Positions 31,401-44,009 of a stretch of 64,000 nt of DNA are shown here, piece after piece; position 1 is the stretch's first letter, and each line of letters starts with the position of its first letter. Under the pieces are notes generated by a model, which was not told where the DNA came from, did no database searches, and was given only the letters and a program-made list of their open reading frames with translations. This DNA comes from Syngnathus acus (Eukaryota > Chordata > Actinopteri > Syngnathiformes > Syngnathidae), in the NCBI RefSeq assembly GCF_901709675.1, contig NC_051089.1, positions 12,761,976-12,825,975 of the forward strand, read 5' to 3'. Position numbers and translations under genes: made by a program.

Positions 31401-34034
31401 CCCTTACCCTATGTATTTGATCAGGAAAAACAGTTACCGTTTTCATGATGAAATCATGGGTTTAAAAAAGAAAATAAATATATAGCCGTCATTTAATACT
31501 TGCCGTATTCTTATTGTTTTGAAATCTTCAACTGTAGTTGAAAGCTTTGTCTCTCCTGCTCATGCATTTCCGGTGAGGAGTTTACACATTTTCCCTGCAC
31601 TGGCATAGCCAGAGACTCAAGTGTGCTAATGGTTGTCTGACTGTCAGTCTGTTGACTGACGGATGGATGATGATTCCTGGGTGTACATCACCTCTCACCC
31701 TAATTCAGCTGGAATAGGCTGGCTCTCGCTTTCCTGTCACTCCTAATGAAATGCTGACAATAGGATTTATGCATGTGTAAGCATGCAGTAAGAACAAGGT
31801 TAAAAATAAAATACAAAAATATAAGAAAATAACAATATCTAATTTATTCTCAAATGAAGGAGTTTGCATCTTGATGTGCGCTGCAGTCATGGATGAACTT
31901 ATTGACACAACCCCCCCCTCCAAAAATTTCCATACACAAAATGAACACTTCGCCTTCATTTTTACATTTACAAGAAACGATAAGCATTTTTGTAAACGGA
32001 AGGAACTGTACTGTTTTAATCAAATATTTGCAAACCAAAAGGGTGAAATCATCTAGAGTGGACTCTTGATGACAGTTGTTGGTGATAATTTTCCTGTTTT
32101 ATTCAGTACCGTCTTTGAATATAACCATTTGATAAAGCAAAGTACAATTGTATTATTTTTAAACATAATTTTCCACAATAGCGAAAAGGAAATTTTAAAA
32201 GCATAACATCAAGCAGCATAGCAAACATGCATTATGTTACATTGCAAAGACAAGACAAAATGGAGGTGAGGTTAAGTACAGACAAACTTTGAAAATATTC
32301 ATACCAAGATGTATTCATAACCAAATGATCCAATGAAATATTTATTGTTCAAATATTCTGCAATAGCAGACTATGAGGCAACTTGCTCATTATTTCCATG
32401 ATCTTCAAGAATTGCAGTTGCCTTTTCCATTGACAGCAATTCTAAGAAGTCCCTCAGCCCTGCACATTTATTATAGCAGTCTGGTTGGCGTATCTTCCAG
32501 TCAATAAGTATTGCCCTTTTCACAGCCAGAAAGGCTAATTCAGTGATTTAATGCTTGCATTTATATCTTCCACTCTACTTCTCAGTAAGCATACAACTGG
32601 ACATTAGGGCATATGTACATTCACTATGGCTTTTAGGATACAAATGACTGCAGAACTGTTTTTTTTTTTTTTTTTTTTAATTCACTGGGCAAAATACAAC
32701 AAAAATTCAAGTGCACAATAGCTCTCCTAGAACAACTTTGAAACATTTCCATTCATTCATTGATTGTTTGTAATTATTTAGATTTTGAGATATTGAATGC
32801 TTCAGTATTAAGTCCCACTTTTCTACACTGAGAACTGAGCCAGTATCCTATTGCCATTGGTATTTTGATGGAGAAGTGCTGTCAGGCAGTGATAGACTTA
32901 GTATTGATAACTGAGAGCTCCTTGACCATCTTATACTGTATATACGTATCTATCACTATCAATGAGAGTATTTCCAAACTTGATGAAAACAGTGAAAGCG
33001 CTCCGTTGAGTATATATTGAAGGTATGGATGAGGAAGCAGGCGGGGTTGACTTACCACTTGCTCTTGCCTTGCCTTTCCACCCCCTTTCTCTTTTAACAT
33101 AAAGGACAAATTTAAAGATGTAGCCGAACGATCTGGCGTAGCACTCAATAGCAAGTGGTGGTTAGTATTATTATATTATTTTTTTTTTTTTATTGCATCA
33201 TCACAACATCCTTATTCAGCAGGTTGGTTTCACTGATGAAAGGGTTGTGGTCCAAATTTAAAAACTTTGGGCCTTTTTCAGTGGTCAAACACGTTTGATG
33301 ACAAAGACATTTGCACAGCATCTGACGGTAGGGAGTAGCCCGACACAGCGGCAGGCACACTGGCCCCGGGCCATCGTTAATGTTGACTCCTGTGCCAACC
33401 CTGAAAGGTCTGGCAAGAGTGGGAACCAGTAAATGATTGACCCTGACTTGACACGCACATCATTGATGAAACGTTGCTTAACAACACTGCATACGCAGAG
33501 TTGTTTTGTGAACTACATTGCATCAAAGGGAACAAGTTCTTATGCACCATCCTTATCATATGCTTTTAAAATCTTATTTTATTTGAGTATTCAAACCAAA
33601 CCTAATCAACTAATCGTAGGAAAGACAAACTGACCCTTGACCCACCCAGTATAGCCACTCTGGTAAGGATACTGAGAGAGTAATTGAATGTCAGAATACT
33701 TGACAGCTGGGGTGACAACTCCAATAGGCATACCCTCATGGTGAGACATGTCTTCAAATGAGAAATTTTGAGAGTGGAAGGAGAATAGAGTGCAGGTCAG
33801 ATTAACCCTCTGGGTGTTAAACACTACAGCTCATGTCAAAGCACATGCACATTTGGCCCACTTAGAGAGAAAGAGAGCCTAGTTAAACTAAGGAAAATAA
33901 AACTATAATCACAATCAAAGCAAGTAAGTCTCTCCTCATTTATCAAATTTAAAGACTAAAACAATCAGGTGTCTATTGTGGTTGAACTCATGGTAAATTT
34001 AAACTGCTTATTGTTTGGACATATAGCTATCTAG
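28426..34034. other. gene-poor stretch
   Basis: About 5.6 kb without a convincing gene, RNA or complete transposon. A poly(T) tract lies at about 32657-32678, and a T-run at 33180-33192. The segment at about 30120-30320 is less AT-rich and may be a conserved non-coding element, which cannot be judged without alignment. Confidence 0.35.
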
Positions 34035-34086
34035 CTAGTTAACTGGCTGGATGGATACTTTATTGATCCCAGGAGGAAATTATGAG
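34035..34086 (+). repeat. LINE/SINE 3' tail fragment
   Basis: GGATGGATACTTTATTGATC, then CCAGGAGGAAATTA, matches the widespread fish repeat end with a consensus like ATACTTTATTGATCCC. Confidence 0.5.
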
Positions 34087-37000
34087 CAGAAAACTATCAG
34101 TTTTTGTTTTCTTGCCAAGATGCTCAGATATACAGCAAGTGCTAAAACAATTCAATCTTGTGTGTTAAAAACATCAGCAAATTTATCTTTGACTGTGATG
34201 CACCAGCACATTGTTAAGTTGGCATTTATTAGGCTTTACACAAATCTTATTTTGGTTCATGTTTACAGTCCCTGCATGATAATTCCTTACAACAGCGAAT
34301 GAATAGCCTTGAATCACTCAAGGGACTTGTGGGTTCTCGCAATTTGGTTTTACATGCTCATCAAGTGTGTTCGTCCAGTTACTGCTGTCCTCTGTCAACA
34401 CACTAGAGACTGTGAATAAACAAGCATTGAAAGGTTGTGTGGAGCAGGAAATGCGATCAATACAGAGCAGTGATATGTGATGCAGGTTCAGCGCCACATT
34501 CGAGTCGAGGGGCCATTTTTACGACGATCGATAGATGTACAGCTCTCTTGTGACAAGATCATAACTACCAAGAGAGACACAAGATCCAGCTAAATGACCT
34601 CAGACACATTTTCTCGCGATAAGACTGGTTGTGAGCGTGACACGAATGAAACCATTACAAAAGAAATTGGTTAATCAAGGCGGCAACACGACCCCTGCAT
34701 GAGCATTAGTTTGCAGACACAAATCCGTCACGCAAAGGCAAATAAACACCCAGGAACATGGCTGCCATTACTGAGACAAAAACAGAGCAGCCGTGTTTAC
34801 TGGCGAGACACAGCAGCAATAAAGTTGTCGAGAGGAAGTAAAGGTGATGTTATTGCAGTAACACTGCTTCTCATCACGGCTTTTGATTCCTAATATAGAA
34901 AAGATGTTCAGCCAAAGGAAACAAGCAAAAAATCATCCGGAAGATGCTGACAAGCACTGTATGCTCCGTACTTAATAGACTTTCTATCTGATGAAGAACG
35001 TGGAGTGTATGCAAAATGCAGCCCACTGAAATTTTATCAGTCTTGATCAGAACTGTAACCTTCTTGTCACTACCCTATAGAGACAAAGTACAGAGTCAAT
35101 GTCCTGTATATTCATGACTTAAAATACTTTTCGAAGCTAGTGTCATCTTCTGATAAGGCCTTTCATTCTGCTTGCTTCTCACTGGGTTTTTATATTTAAG
35201 ACACTTTGTTACTTGGGAATTTTAGCTGAGTGCACAGGTTTTAACATGGTTTCTTACAATTAAAGAGTAAATTCAAGAAATTATCACCCAAAAAAGGGCC
35301 ACCCTGTATAATGGTGCTTAGTATGTCTATCTCACAATGAAGAGGCCTCGGGTTTGTGTGTTATTTTCTATCATTCTAAAGGGAATTTGTTTTCCATGTG
35401 TTTGCATGGGCTTTTCTGGCTCCCACCTTCATTCTAAAAACATGTTACAGACAGTCAAGCCCAGGGTGACCAGATTTAGTTTCTGAAAAAGAGGACACCT
35501 TTTTTTGGAGGGGTGTGTGGTAATTTTATAGGGGGCGGGCTCATTTTGAGTATGTTATGACACAAATGACATGGTGTCTGTATAGCAATTGCATTTATTG
35601 GACCGAATAATACAAAACAACACAAACGATAACAAAAACATATTTACAATAACTAGTTTTATAGTGGTACACAAAGTAAAAAAGGACAAAAGAAATATGG
35701 CCATCGGTGCAGCATTTGAAGAAGCAAAAAAGGGCTCCTCTTCAGTCCTCTTGTGGGCTGCGTTGGTACCTTTTATTTGCCAAAGACACGGAAGTGCCTG
35801 CCTTGCATGACAAGCACTCAGCTGCATAAGGATCACGACCCTGGCGAAAGCACGGGAATTTGAAGGTCTATTGACAATGTACTGTACATGTATGATTATT
35901 TTCATGAATGTTTATATATTATGCGGAAGAAGAGATAATAATAGTACATACTTGGGCTGCACTGCACTTAACTGTGTTAAAGTAAATTAATGACCATATT
36001 CATACATTCAAAGTTGAAAAATGGTTTAAGCAGACTCATTTTCTTCTAAGGATGAAAATCTACCATCTTGAGTCTCTCTTGCTCTCTTTCTCTCTATCGC
36101 TCTCTCTTTCTCTAAATTATGGTGGAACTCGTCAACAACTGCCACGGCAGGAGGGCTAAACAGAGTTCTAATTAGAGCTAAATCTAATGAGTAATTTACA
36201 TCAAAGTATAAAACAATTATCTGATTCACCAGAGTGGCGGGGGAAATAATTACTGTGCACAGATGTCTCCTCATTACAGTTGAAGGCAAAGGTGGCTTGA
36301 TGGCAGCTAATATAACCTCTGTTCCCAAAAGGTCCACTTGGAGAGCTATTTAATACATGTTCACATACTAAGCTCAGCAGAAATATTCCATTAAAACATT
36401 CTCAGTATAGTCGACAAACATACAAATGTACAATTTCAGAAAATTGAATTGAGATAATTCAACAGTTTATTTTGGAACACGCATCTGGGATATGCGCCCA
36501 AGTTAGCAGTATACTTTGTTTTCCGAAAAACCACTTGGCAATACCCACACAGCAGGCCTGATTGTTTTATGTGTAAAAGAGAGATGCAAAGCACTTTACG
36601 GCAAGGTTATGATGTGTGCACAAAACCAAAATCGTATTTACTCTTGCAATGATACCATTATATACTCTCACATCGTAGTAGCTTTGATGTTTTTTTATGG
36701 AGATATGCCCTGTCAGTATGAATAACAACAGAATTTGGCAATATTTATGCATGGAAACGTATTGGAAGAAATCCCATCAGGAGTCAAATGAAACAACAGT
36801 GTGGCGAGCCATTCATCCCCTGCAGTATATTAACGAGAAAAAAAACTGTCTTGTGAGAGGAAGAAAAGCCTTGCTCTATCCACCCTCCCCCTCTCCACTA
36901 TCCCAGTCTTTCTCCGTTCCCTGCCCACTGTTATTTTTGCAGGTGCATCTGCAGTGATCTGTTTTCCTCTTCACGTCTTTTAATGATTCATGCTTTGAGG

Positions 37001-37149
37001 TTCTCCACCCCCTCATTCGAAATGGCTTTTAGTGAACAAAGAGACAGAACTAGAGGAGTCATCTAAATATTATGTGCATAATCAAGATGATCATAGAAAA
37101 GCGTGGAATTGAAGAATCAATACACAAGAGCATAGGATAGCTACATATA
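34087..37149. other. gene-poor stretch
   Basis: No coding region is recognised. The segment 36150-36330 contains clustered TAAT cores (AATTAGAGCTAAATCTAATG, CAATTATCTGATT, AATAATTACTGTG), as in homeodomain-rich regulatory elements. Confidence 0.35.
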
Positions 37150-37512
37150 TCCATCCATCTGTTTTCTATACCGCTTGTCTCCACGGGGGTCATGGGTGTG
37201 CTGGAACCTATCCCAGCAGTCATCGGGCAGTAGGCGCGGGACACCCTGAACCGGTTGCCAACCCAATCACAGAGCACACAGAGACGAACAACCATCCGCA
37301 TTCGCACTCACACCTAGGGGCAATTTGGAGTGCTCAATAGGCCTACCAAGCATGATTTTGGGATGTGGGAGGAAACCGGAATGCCTGGAGAAAACCCACG
37401 CAGGCATTGGGAGGACATGCAAACTCCACACAGGGAGGGCCGGAGGTGGAATCGAACCTGCACCCTCCTAACGGTGAGGCGGACGTGCTAACCAGTGAGT
37501 CACTGTGCCGCC
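37150..37512 (+). repeat. teleost dispersed repeat, most complete copy
   Basis: It runs from ATCCATCTGTTTTCTATACC through GGAACCTATCCCAGCAGTCA, CAATTTGGAGTGCTCAATAG, GGGATGTGGGAGGAAACCGG and CATGCAAACTCCACACAGGG, to GCGGACGTGCTAACCAGTGA and GTGCCGCC. It serves as the reference for the other copies in the window. Confidence 0.8.
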
Positions 37513-37564
37513 AAACTACATATATATAACAAATATTTTATTTTTCCTTTTTCATGTGGTAGCA

Positions 37565-37590
37565 CAGGGGTGTCAAACTCATTTTGTCAC
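37565..37590 (+). repeat. hAT-type terminal inverted repeat fragment
   Basis: CAGGGGTGTCAAACTCATTT is the canonical end of Charlie-like hAT elements. I did not find the partner end nearby, so it is a truncated copy. Confidence 0.5.
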
Positions 37591-38317
37591 AGGTCACTCT
37601 GTAGTTCGGGTTAGTTAGCATCCTTCAATAGGCTGTTATAATGCTGAAACCAAATAAATCATCTCATCAAATTATTACATATAGCTACCGAACAAATCGA
37701 GAGATTACCAGCTTTGGAATAAGAAATTGAGGATAATAGTTTGTTCAGTATAGTTAACGCCTCAGAGTTACAGGGTTCGATTCTGGCTCCAGCCTTGTGT
37801 GGAGTTTCCATGTTGTCAGCGATTCCCCCTTCCTCCATTGATTTGTTGGTCAAAGCAAGTGAACATGTAAAGTGCTGTCTGAAGAGTCTGACAAATATGT
37901 ATGCAGTGAGTGTCTAGATTCCTTGCCACAGTTTTTCCAGTTTTTGCTTTGGAAGTTATCCTCCATGCACTGCCGGCATTGCATTTGTGCTTAGCTTTTT
38001 TATGCCTCTCTGCAAGGACTCTCTTGATTTTTGTGAACCCGCTGGTCTCCTGACTTGAAGTCATTATTGTGTGCTCTGAGTAGGGTAGGTGCCTTGCTGT
38101 TCAGATCTACATTCATGGTAATGGTCAAACCACGTGTACGTGAGGGGATGGGCGGGGGTGGGGTGTCAGTTTTACTAATTATTTACCAATATAAAGTGTT
38201 AAAATCCAGTTATTTAATGATGAAATCCTTGACATTAAAAAGAATATGAACGTAAAGCATGGAGCAGAAAACTAAAATCACAGGTCATTTAATGTAATAA
38301 TGTTTCATTATTATTAA

Positions 38318-38573
38318 GGGGAGGCAGTGGTAGAGTGCTCGCCACTCAACTTGGTTATGGGATCGATCCTCAGCCCTGGTGATTGTCATTGTCCTTGAGC
38401 TGAACCCCAATTTGCTCCCAGTGTGAACCTGGCAGTACCTTGCATGGCAGCAGCCTCCCATTGGTGTATGCATGTGTGTGAATGGGTGATTGTGAGGCAT
38501 TGTATAGCACTTTGTGCACCATCTAGTATAGATAAAAGCGCTATAGAAGTGCAGCCCATTCACCATTTTTAGT
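38318..38573 (+). repeat. tRNA-derived SINE-like element
   Basis: The start, GGGGAGGCAGTGGTAGAGTG, resembles a Pol III A box. GGGATCGATCC resembles a B box (GGTTCGANTCC). The body contains GTGTGTGAATGGGTGATTGT and the 3' part GATAAAAGCGCTATAGAAGT, typical of L2-tailed fish SINEs. Confidence 0.65.
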
Positions 38574-39904
38574 AAGTTTGTTTTTACCATTCACATTCAA
38601 GGGGAACCACTACCTCCCCTGCCCGTACATCCCTCCAATTCTCTACTCTTAAGTGTTATATTCCTCAATTCATTTGGCAAGTCAGCTTCTTGGCATTCAC
38701 AGGCAGTTTCTGGTGGAACTGCAGTTATTCTATAACCAAATCAAATTGTGCAGTAACAATAGCATATATTTTGTGCAGTAATCTGATAAGACATCACCCA
38801 GGCCTGTTATTTGCTATAAATTGTTTTGTTTATAAATCGTTGGTAATGGCCTACTGGCCTCCCAGAAAATGCTGACTTCCTTCGAAGGAACTGCCCTTGT
38901 GCATGCTTACTTTTCCCCTGGGTTTTACTATACACAAAGAAAACACTGTCGACTCTCAGTTTTTGCCCATGTTTTCAGCAATCTTTTATTTGAGGCCTTT
39001 TATACCACTTTTAAAGCACGACTTTGGATACTTGATCACTTTACAGCAGAGAACCAAGTGCTTTCCCCCCTCACATCCACCTTATATGTTAGACTGTAAT
39101 GGAAAAGAAATATATTGCATAGTGAGAGGAAATAACATTACTAGGAATCAAGACTTGACACTCTGAAAAAAATGATTTGACCCTAAATGTTATGTGTCAT
39201 ATGGCACATTTTGCTGCATCGTGGTTTGTGTATAACACACAAGTAGAGAGTGATACATTTTGCAGATAACCACCACATCAGAATCTATCTCTCCTTACTC
39301 TTTGAAGAAGCCCCTTCACGAACAACACCCACAAGGCAAAAGAATGGTTTTCGCGCTTCCCTCTCTTTGCTGGTGGTAAGAAAAACCCACCAGGGAATCA
39401 GGCATGCAGCAGCACACTAAAATATTCACATACTAGTTGCAAAAGTAAAATATATAATGCATGCATTTACTTTCATATTCTTGTGAAAGTAGCATTAAAA
39501 TCATTTGCTTGAAAGAAATCCCACATTTTAAAGTAAATCCTGCACACCTTGGGATAAATCAAATGGCAACTATACATATGATCTACCTGGTTCATTACAA
39601 ATTAATCAGTAGTTGTGCTTTATGCATGTTACAGTGTACACATAAGCATGTTTTTACATGACTCGCAAATAAATGGCAACACCAGTCATACTGGAACCAA
39701 ATTATCTTCCATTCTCAACCCTGACAGCAAGGCACATCTGCACTCCTCGCTGTACCTTTTCTTCCTACTCTCATTTGTTGCTGTGCTCAGCATGAGATAT
39801 GGCCCAGGTCATGTGACTATTTTTCTTAAATACAGCAGTAGATACTCCGTTTTTAAGGACTGCACAAAAATCCCCAAAACAAAACGAGCCAGTGGATGCT
39901 TCAT
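38574..39904. other. gene-poor stretch
   Basis: AT-rich, with no recognisable gene or complete element. Confidence 0.35.
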
Positions 39905-40175
39905 TAATTTTTGGGGGGTCACATATCTGTAGTCTGGTCATGTTGTCAGCAAACTGAGTTGTGTAAACCTTGTGGCAGCAACGTCCTCCAGGTCCTCATG
40001 GGGGACAAAGAGCCATTCCCAGATGTAATGAACTACAGTATATATTCCCACTCTTCTGGGTCTATCCCAGGTTGGATCAACTCCAAAGCATCCAGCTGCA
40101 ATCTAAATGAGATGCTGGAACCACCTTTAATGATTCTTCTCAATAGGAAGAAATGGTGGCTCTTTGCCAAGCTCT
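39905..40175 (-). repeat. degenerate LINE 3' module
   Basis: On the - strand, CTGGGAATGGCTCTTTGTCC and CCATGAGGACCTGGAGGACG resemble the fish LINE tail around a consensus like GGGAACGCCTCGGGATCCCC plus GAGCTGGAGGA. The match is partial. Confidence 0.35.
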
Positions 40176-40809
40176 TTTCAAATGTGTGAACTGCTTCACT
40201 TTAACTTGAAGGCAATGACAAGCTATTCTATGAAGTAACTCTGTTGTAAATCACAATCTTATTGTAGCGGTGTCGAGTGTGTGTGGCTGTGATCCTTGGA
40301 ACAGTGCTTGTCAGTGACAAGCACCCCTGGTAATGTCTCTACTAGGAAAGTGCTTGCCTTTGGATGCCCAAGAGCACTGGATATATCTTGATAGCCTGTT
40401 CATGGCTGAACGTATTATTAGTAGTATGTATGTCAATATGAAAAGTAAAGCACTGTTCTTGCTAAAATACCGTCCTCTGGTATATCCAGTTTCTCAGTTA
40501 TTTGATTGAGCTTTTTTTCACATTGGCCATAAAGGAACCCACATTGTTGAACGCAAAAATCCTTACTTCCAGACTGCCAAAAGTCAAGTGGTGAAGAATC
40601 AAGCACGCCTGCTCGGTGAGAGCTATGATCCCAATTTCCTCCACACAATACGCATGAAGCATAGCTTATTAGCTCTCACACATTTGTCAAAAAATAATTT
40701 AAACATGTACATTCATGTACATGCATATAAGCACTTACATGTATACATATCTATACCCATACAATCTCAATCCCATATGTTTCTAGTTGCACCTTTATGT
40801 ATACTCTGC

Positions 40810-41260
40810 CTTTGCTAAATGATATAAAGTTGGTCTTGCCTACATTTAATGATCATTTGTTCCAATCAAACCATATTTTTATCTTTTTTTATTTCCTTGT
40901 TTAATACCGTTTCCATTTGTTGAATGTTATCACCTGAACAAAAAACATTTGAGTCACCCCTATATATTTTGCGCATATCTTTTATATACAGAATAAATAA
41001 TTTGGGGCCCAATACTGACCCCTGGGGGACACCACAAGTGATATCCAAATAACTAGAGCAGTGATTATCCAACTTTACAAACTGTTGCCGTAATAATTCT
41101 TTATCCAGTCTAATATTAATCACCTTTTCCGATATTTTTCCAGTTTATTGAATATGTTATGATAAATTGTGTCAAATGTTTTTCTGAGATCGATGAATAC
41201 TCCTATTGTATGTTTTTTGTTGTCTATTCCAACAAATATTGCATATATTAGTTAAAATAA
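40810..41260 (-). mobile_element. LINE reverse transcriptase fragment (L2-like), broken
   Basis: Translating the - strand gives RT landmarks in shifting frames: GVFIDLRKTFDTIYHNIFNK (RT motif A, D-L-x-K-x-F-D), then CGVPQGSVLGPKLFILYIKD (motif B) and a degraded motif C (VFCSGDNIQQ) where the FADD catalytic aspartates are lost. A WFDWNK-SLNVGKTNFI end follows. Frameshifts and stops show a dead fragment. The GVPQGSVLGP form fits L2/CR1-clade non-LTR elements. Confidence 0.75.
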
Positions 41261-43799
41261 CAAAAAAATCATTATGAAGAATTTTTTTTAAAATTTTTTT
41301 TTTTTTTTAGTGCCCATGATATAGCTCTCGGTTGACAAAAAGTTTCTTCTTCAGCAAAAGTCACCGTGAACCCCATTTAAATCATACATGTTTGAATACA
41401 TAGTACCTTCTCTGTCTCTTGTTCTCATGCGTGCACAAGCTCACGCCCACATGCCTTGATTGTCTTTGGGAAGCGTATGCAATTCAACACTAATTCTACT
41501 CAATTTTCTTGGTGTAATCTAGTCTAACAAAGGAAACTGCAAAAGTGGCGGAAGAAGATGCAGCCATATAAATGCTCTCTAGACTGTGACATTTTCACCG
41601 TGTCTTATTTTACCAGTTACTACATTTAGACAAAGGAATATCTGAGTGGAATGACTTGGAAATTTAGGCTGCATCAGGCAAGCATAATTATTTTCCCCTG
41701 TGCAAATGAGGACTCGTTGAATGTCTAGATGACTGTGATTATGACACAGTAATTAGTCAAATGGTTATACGGTGATGAACATAATTATTGTATGCTCATC
41801 AAAGGATGTCAATCAAGGTCTGCTGTGAAGCACATTTAGGAAAAGCAGAGGCACAACTTTTATAGTACATGAAGTGCTTGGATGTGATTAAAATAGCTCA
41901 CGTTCAGATATTGTGAGCATAAACTAAATTAAGGATCAGAGGATTGTGGTTGATTTATGTAAATTAATATTCCAAAGTAACCTAGACAATGTTCAATTAA
42001 ATGCATGCAACATGTACACTAATTATTTAAGCTAAATTATAAAACATAATTAGGTCAAATTAAATATTCATAAGGTGAAAATGTCTGAATTGGAAATGAG
42101 GCATTGTTTGAGCATTGTACTTCAAAACAAAGGGCTCTATATCGCCCAGTGCAAGTCTAGCGCGAGATGCAATCTGAATCCGATGGGTTAGACCTCGAGT
42201 TGGTATTTTCCCCAGATGTGTGGACGTGAGCACAGTTAACTTGATTCATTGCCTATATTCACATGCAGTCAATATTCAGGTTAAGGTAAAAATGACGGTT
42301 TCTCAAACAATCGACTACATCACAGACGTTGCATGGCGTTCTCTCATATTTTGTTTGTTCATATTGTATACGCATGTACTGCAGTGTTGACTCCCACATT
42401 TCTCTGTGCACCTCCTTTCTTTGAAAAGTCTTACCGTAAGCAGATTCCTGAAAAGCAGTGGTGGCGGCGGGGAAGAGAAAATACCTTTAAGGATTAAATA
42501 CTAATCCAGGCTTTGGACTGTGGAGCTTTGGCCTCGGCCTCCTGTCCTTCAAAACACAGGGAGTTCTCCGCTAATAGGTGGGAGTTGACATGGATGGGGT
42601 GATAAAGGTGCTAGTTAACAGGCCTTAAAGTGTCCACCGTTTGGAGTGGCCTTTTGTACAGACTATAACTAGATAGTCAATTCGTAAAGACATTTGAATC
42701 ATTCAATTATTTGTTGGCAAATAGTTATCACTGGAGTGCCTGCCCCAGCCATTCAAGTGTGAAATTTCACCATCAAGTAAATATTGTGTTCATTGCTTGT
42801 TCCAAGCCATTCTTAATTTTGCTGTCAAAGATTGTGTGGTATTTGTTTTTGGCAATGAGTCTGCTGCATGTGCCACATGTATAGATCCATGCGCTAATTG
42901 ATTCCAAGGCTTGATGAAGTAAAAGCTCCACTTTTGAAAACACAAAAATAACGTGTCAAAAAAAGACTGACATCTTTTTGCCGATATGAATAAATCTAAA
43001 AGTTTTTTTTTGTTGTAAATGTATGCTCAGAAGTGGATGCCATTGTCCCTTTAATGACACCCCCTTATGTCCGAAGCACTAAGGGACTGACAAATGTTCA
43101 TTCGGCATCCATAAAAATTTACAGTATATGCTCTGACTTGAATTGTTATTCTGAACCAGCATCAGATCTTGCTTCGTTTATCTATGGTAATAGAAGAGTG
43201 TAGGTGTTTGTGGTAGTGCTCACGGATGACGGCCATCAAAAACCTCCGCTGACATCAAGGCTATTTTTATTTCACAACTCCACAGTTGCTCCGCACACCA
43301 TGTTGCAAAGCCAGCTGTCTAAAAAAACGTAAAGAAAGAATAATAACCCTGAAACGATGTGACAAAGGAGACGTTCGTGGAGAGTTTAAATTAAAAACGT
43401 GACTCAGATGGGATGTCATCAGATTCAATGTCATTAGCAGTGTAAAATATGCAGAATAGGGAATAGTATAATGAGACAAAAAGACAGGTGCAAAATTACA
43501 AACCAGCAACACAAAGCAGCCACTGAAATTGGAGTTTCACTTTTATAATTAGGCTATTGAGCTAAAGCAAACCAGCTCTGCAGCTAGTAATTCTGTCCTG
43601 TGAACCTAAAGCATCAGAAACTCCCGAGAACATGTTTAATCCTGAAAAGGTGAACTGTCCCCAGGGTAGCCCTCATTGTTCAAACTGTTCAGCATGTTTG
43701 ATACATGGGAAAAGCATGTCGGGTATATGAGAGTGATTGGCAGTGTCAATCATATGTCCATAAAACATAAAGGAACTGTGTAGTTGGCTTCTTCTATAT
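41261..43799. other. gene-poor stretch
   Basis: No gene is recognised. The part at about 41680-42110 keeps many TAAT-type words with little repeat character and could be conserved non-coding DNA. Confidence 0.3.
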
Positions 43800-44009
43800 T
43801 TACCTAAGTACCGAGGCACTCAATGAGAGCATCAGTGCTGTGGTCTGTGATGCGACATGGCAGTGGTGGATGTAACCATATAAAACGTCCCAGAAGTGCT
43901 CTATTGAATTAAGGTCTGGGGAGCCGACAGGCCAGTCATAGAGCATCAGTGCTGTTATCGTTTGGGACCTGCTGAAACACTCCAGCAACAGGAGGCCAAG
44001 CAGAACCAT
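43800..44009 (-). mobile_element. Tc1/mariner-like transposase fragment
   Basis: One 70-residue frame contains YDWPVGSPDLNSIEHFWDVL. It matches the DWPARSPDLNPIEH-W signature around the last catalytic acidic residue of Tc1/mariner transposases. No other transposase motif or terminal repeat was found. The 16-mer ACAGCACTGATGCTCT flanks this core in two copies. Confidence 0.55.

Noticed and set aside
35460-35530. Possible hAT-like end around CAGGGTGACCAGATTT
   Set aside because: Only one end is visible and I could find no partner or target duplication, so it was not listed as an element.
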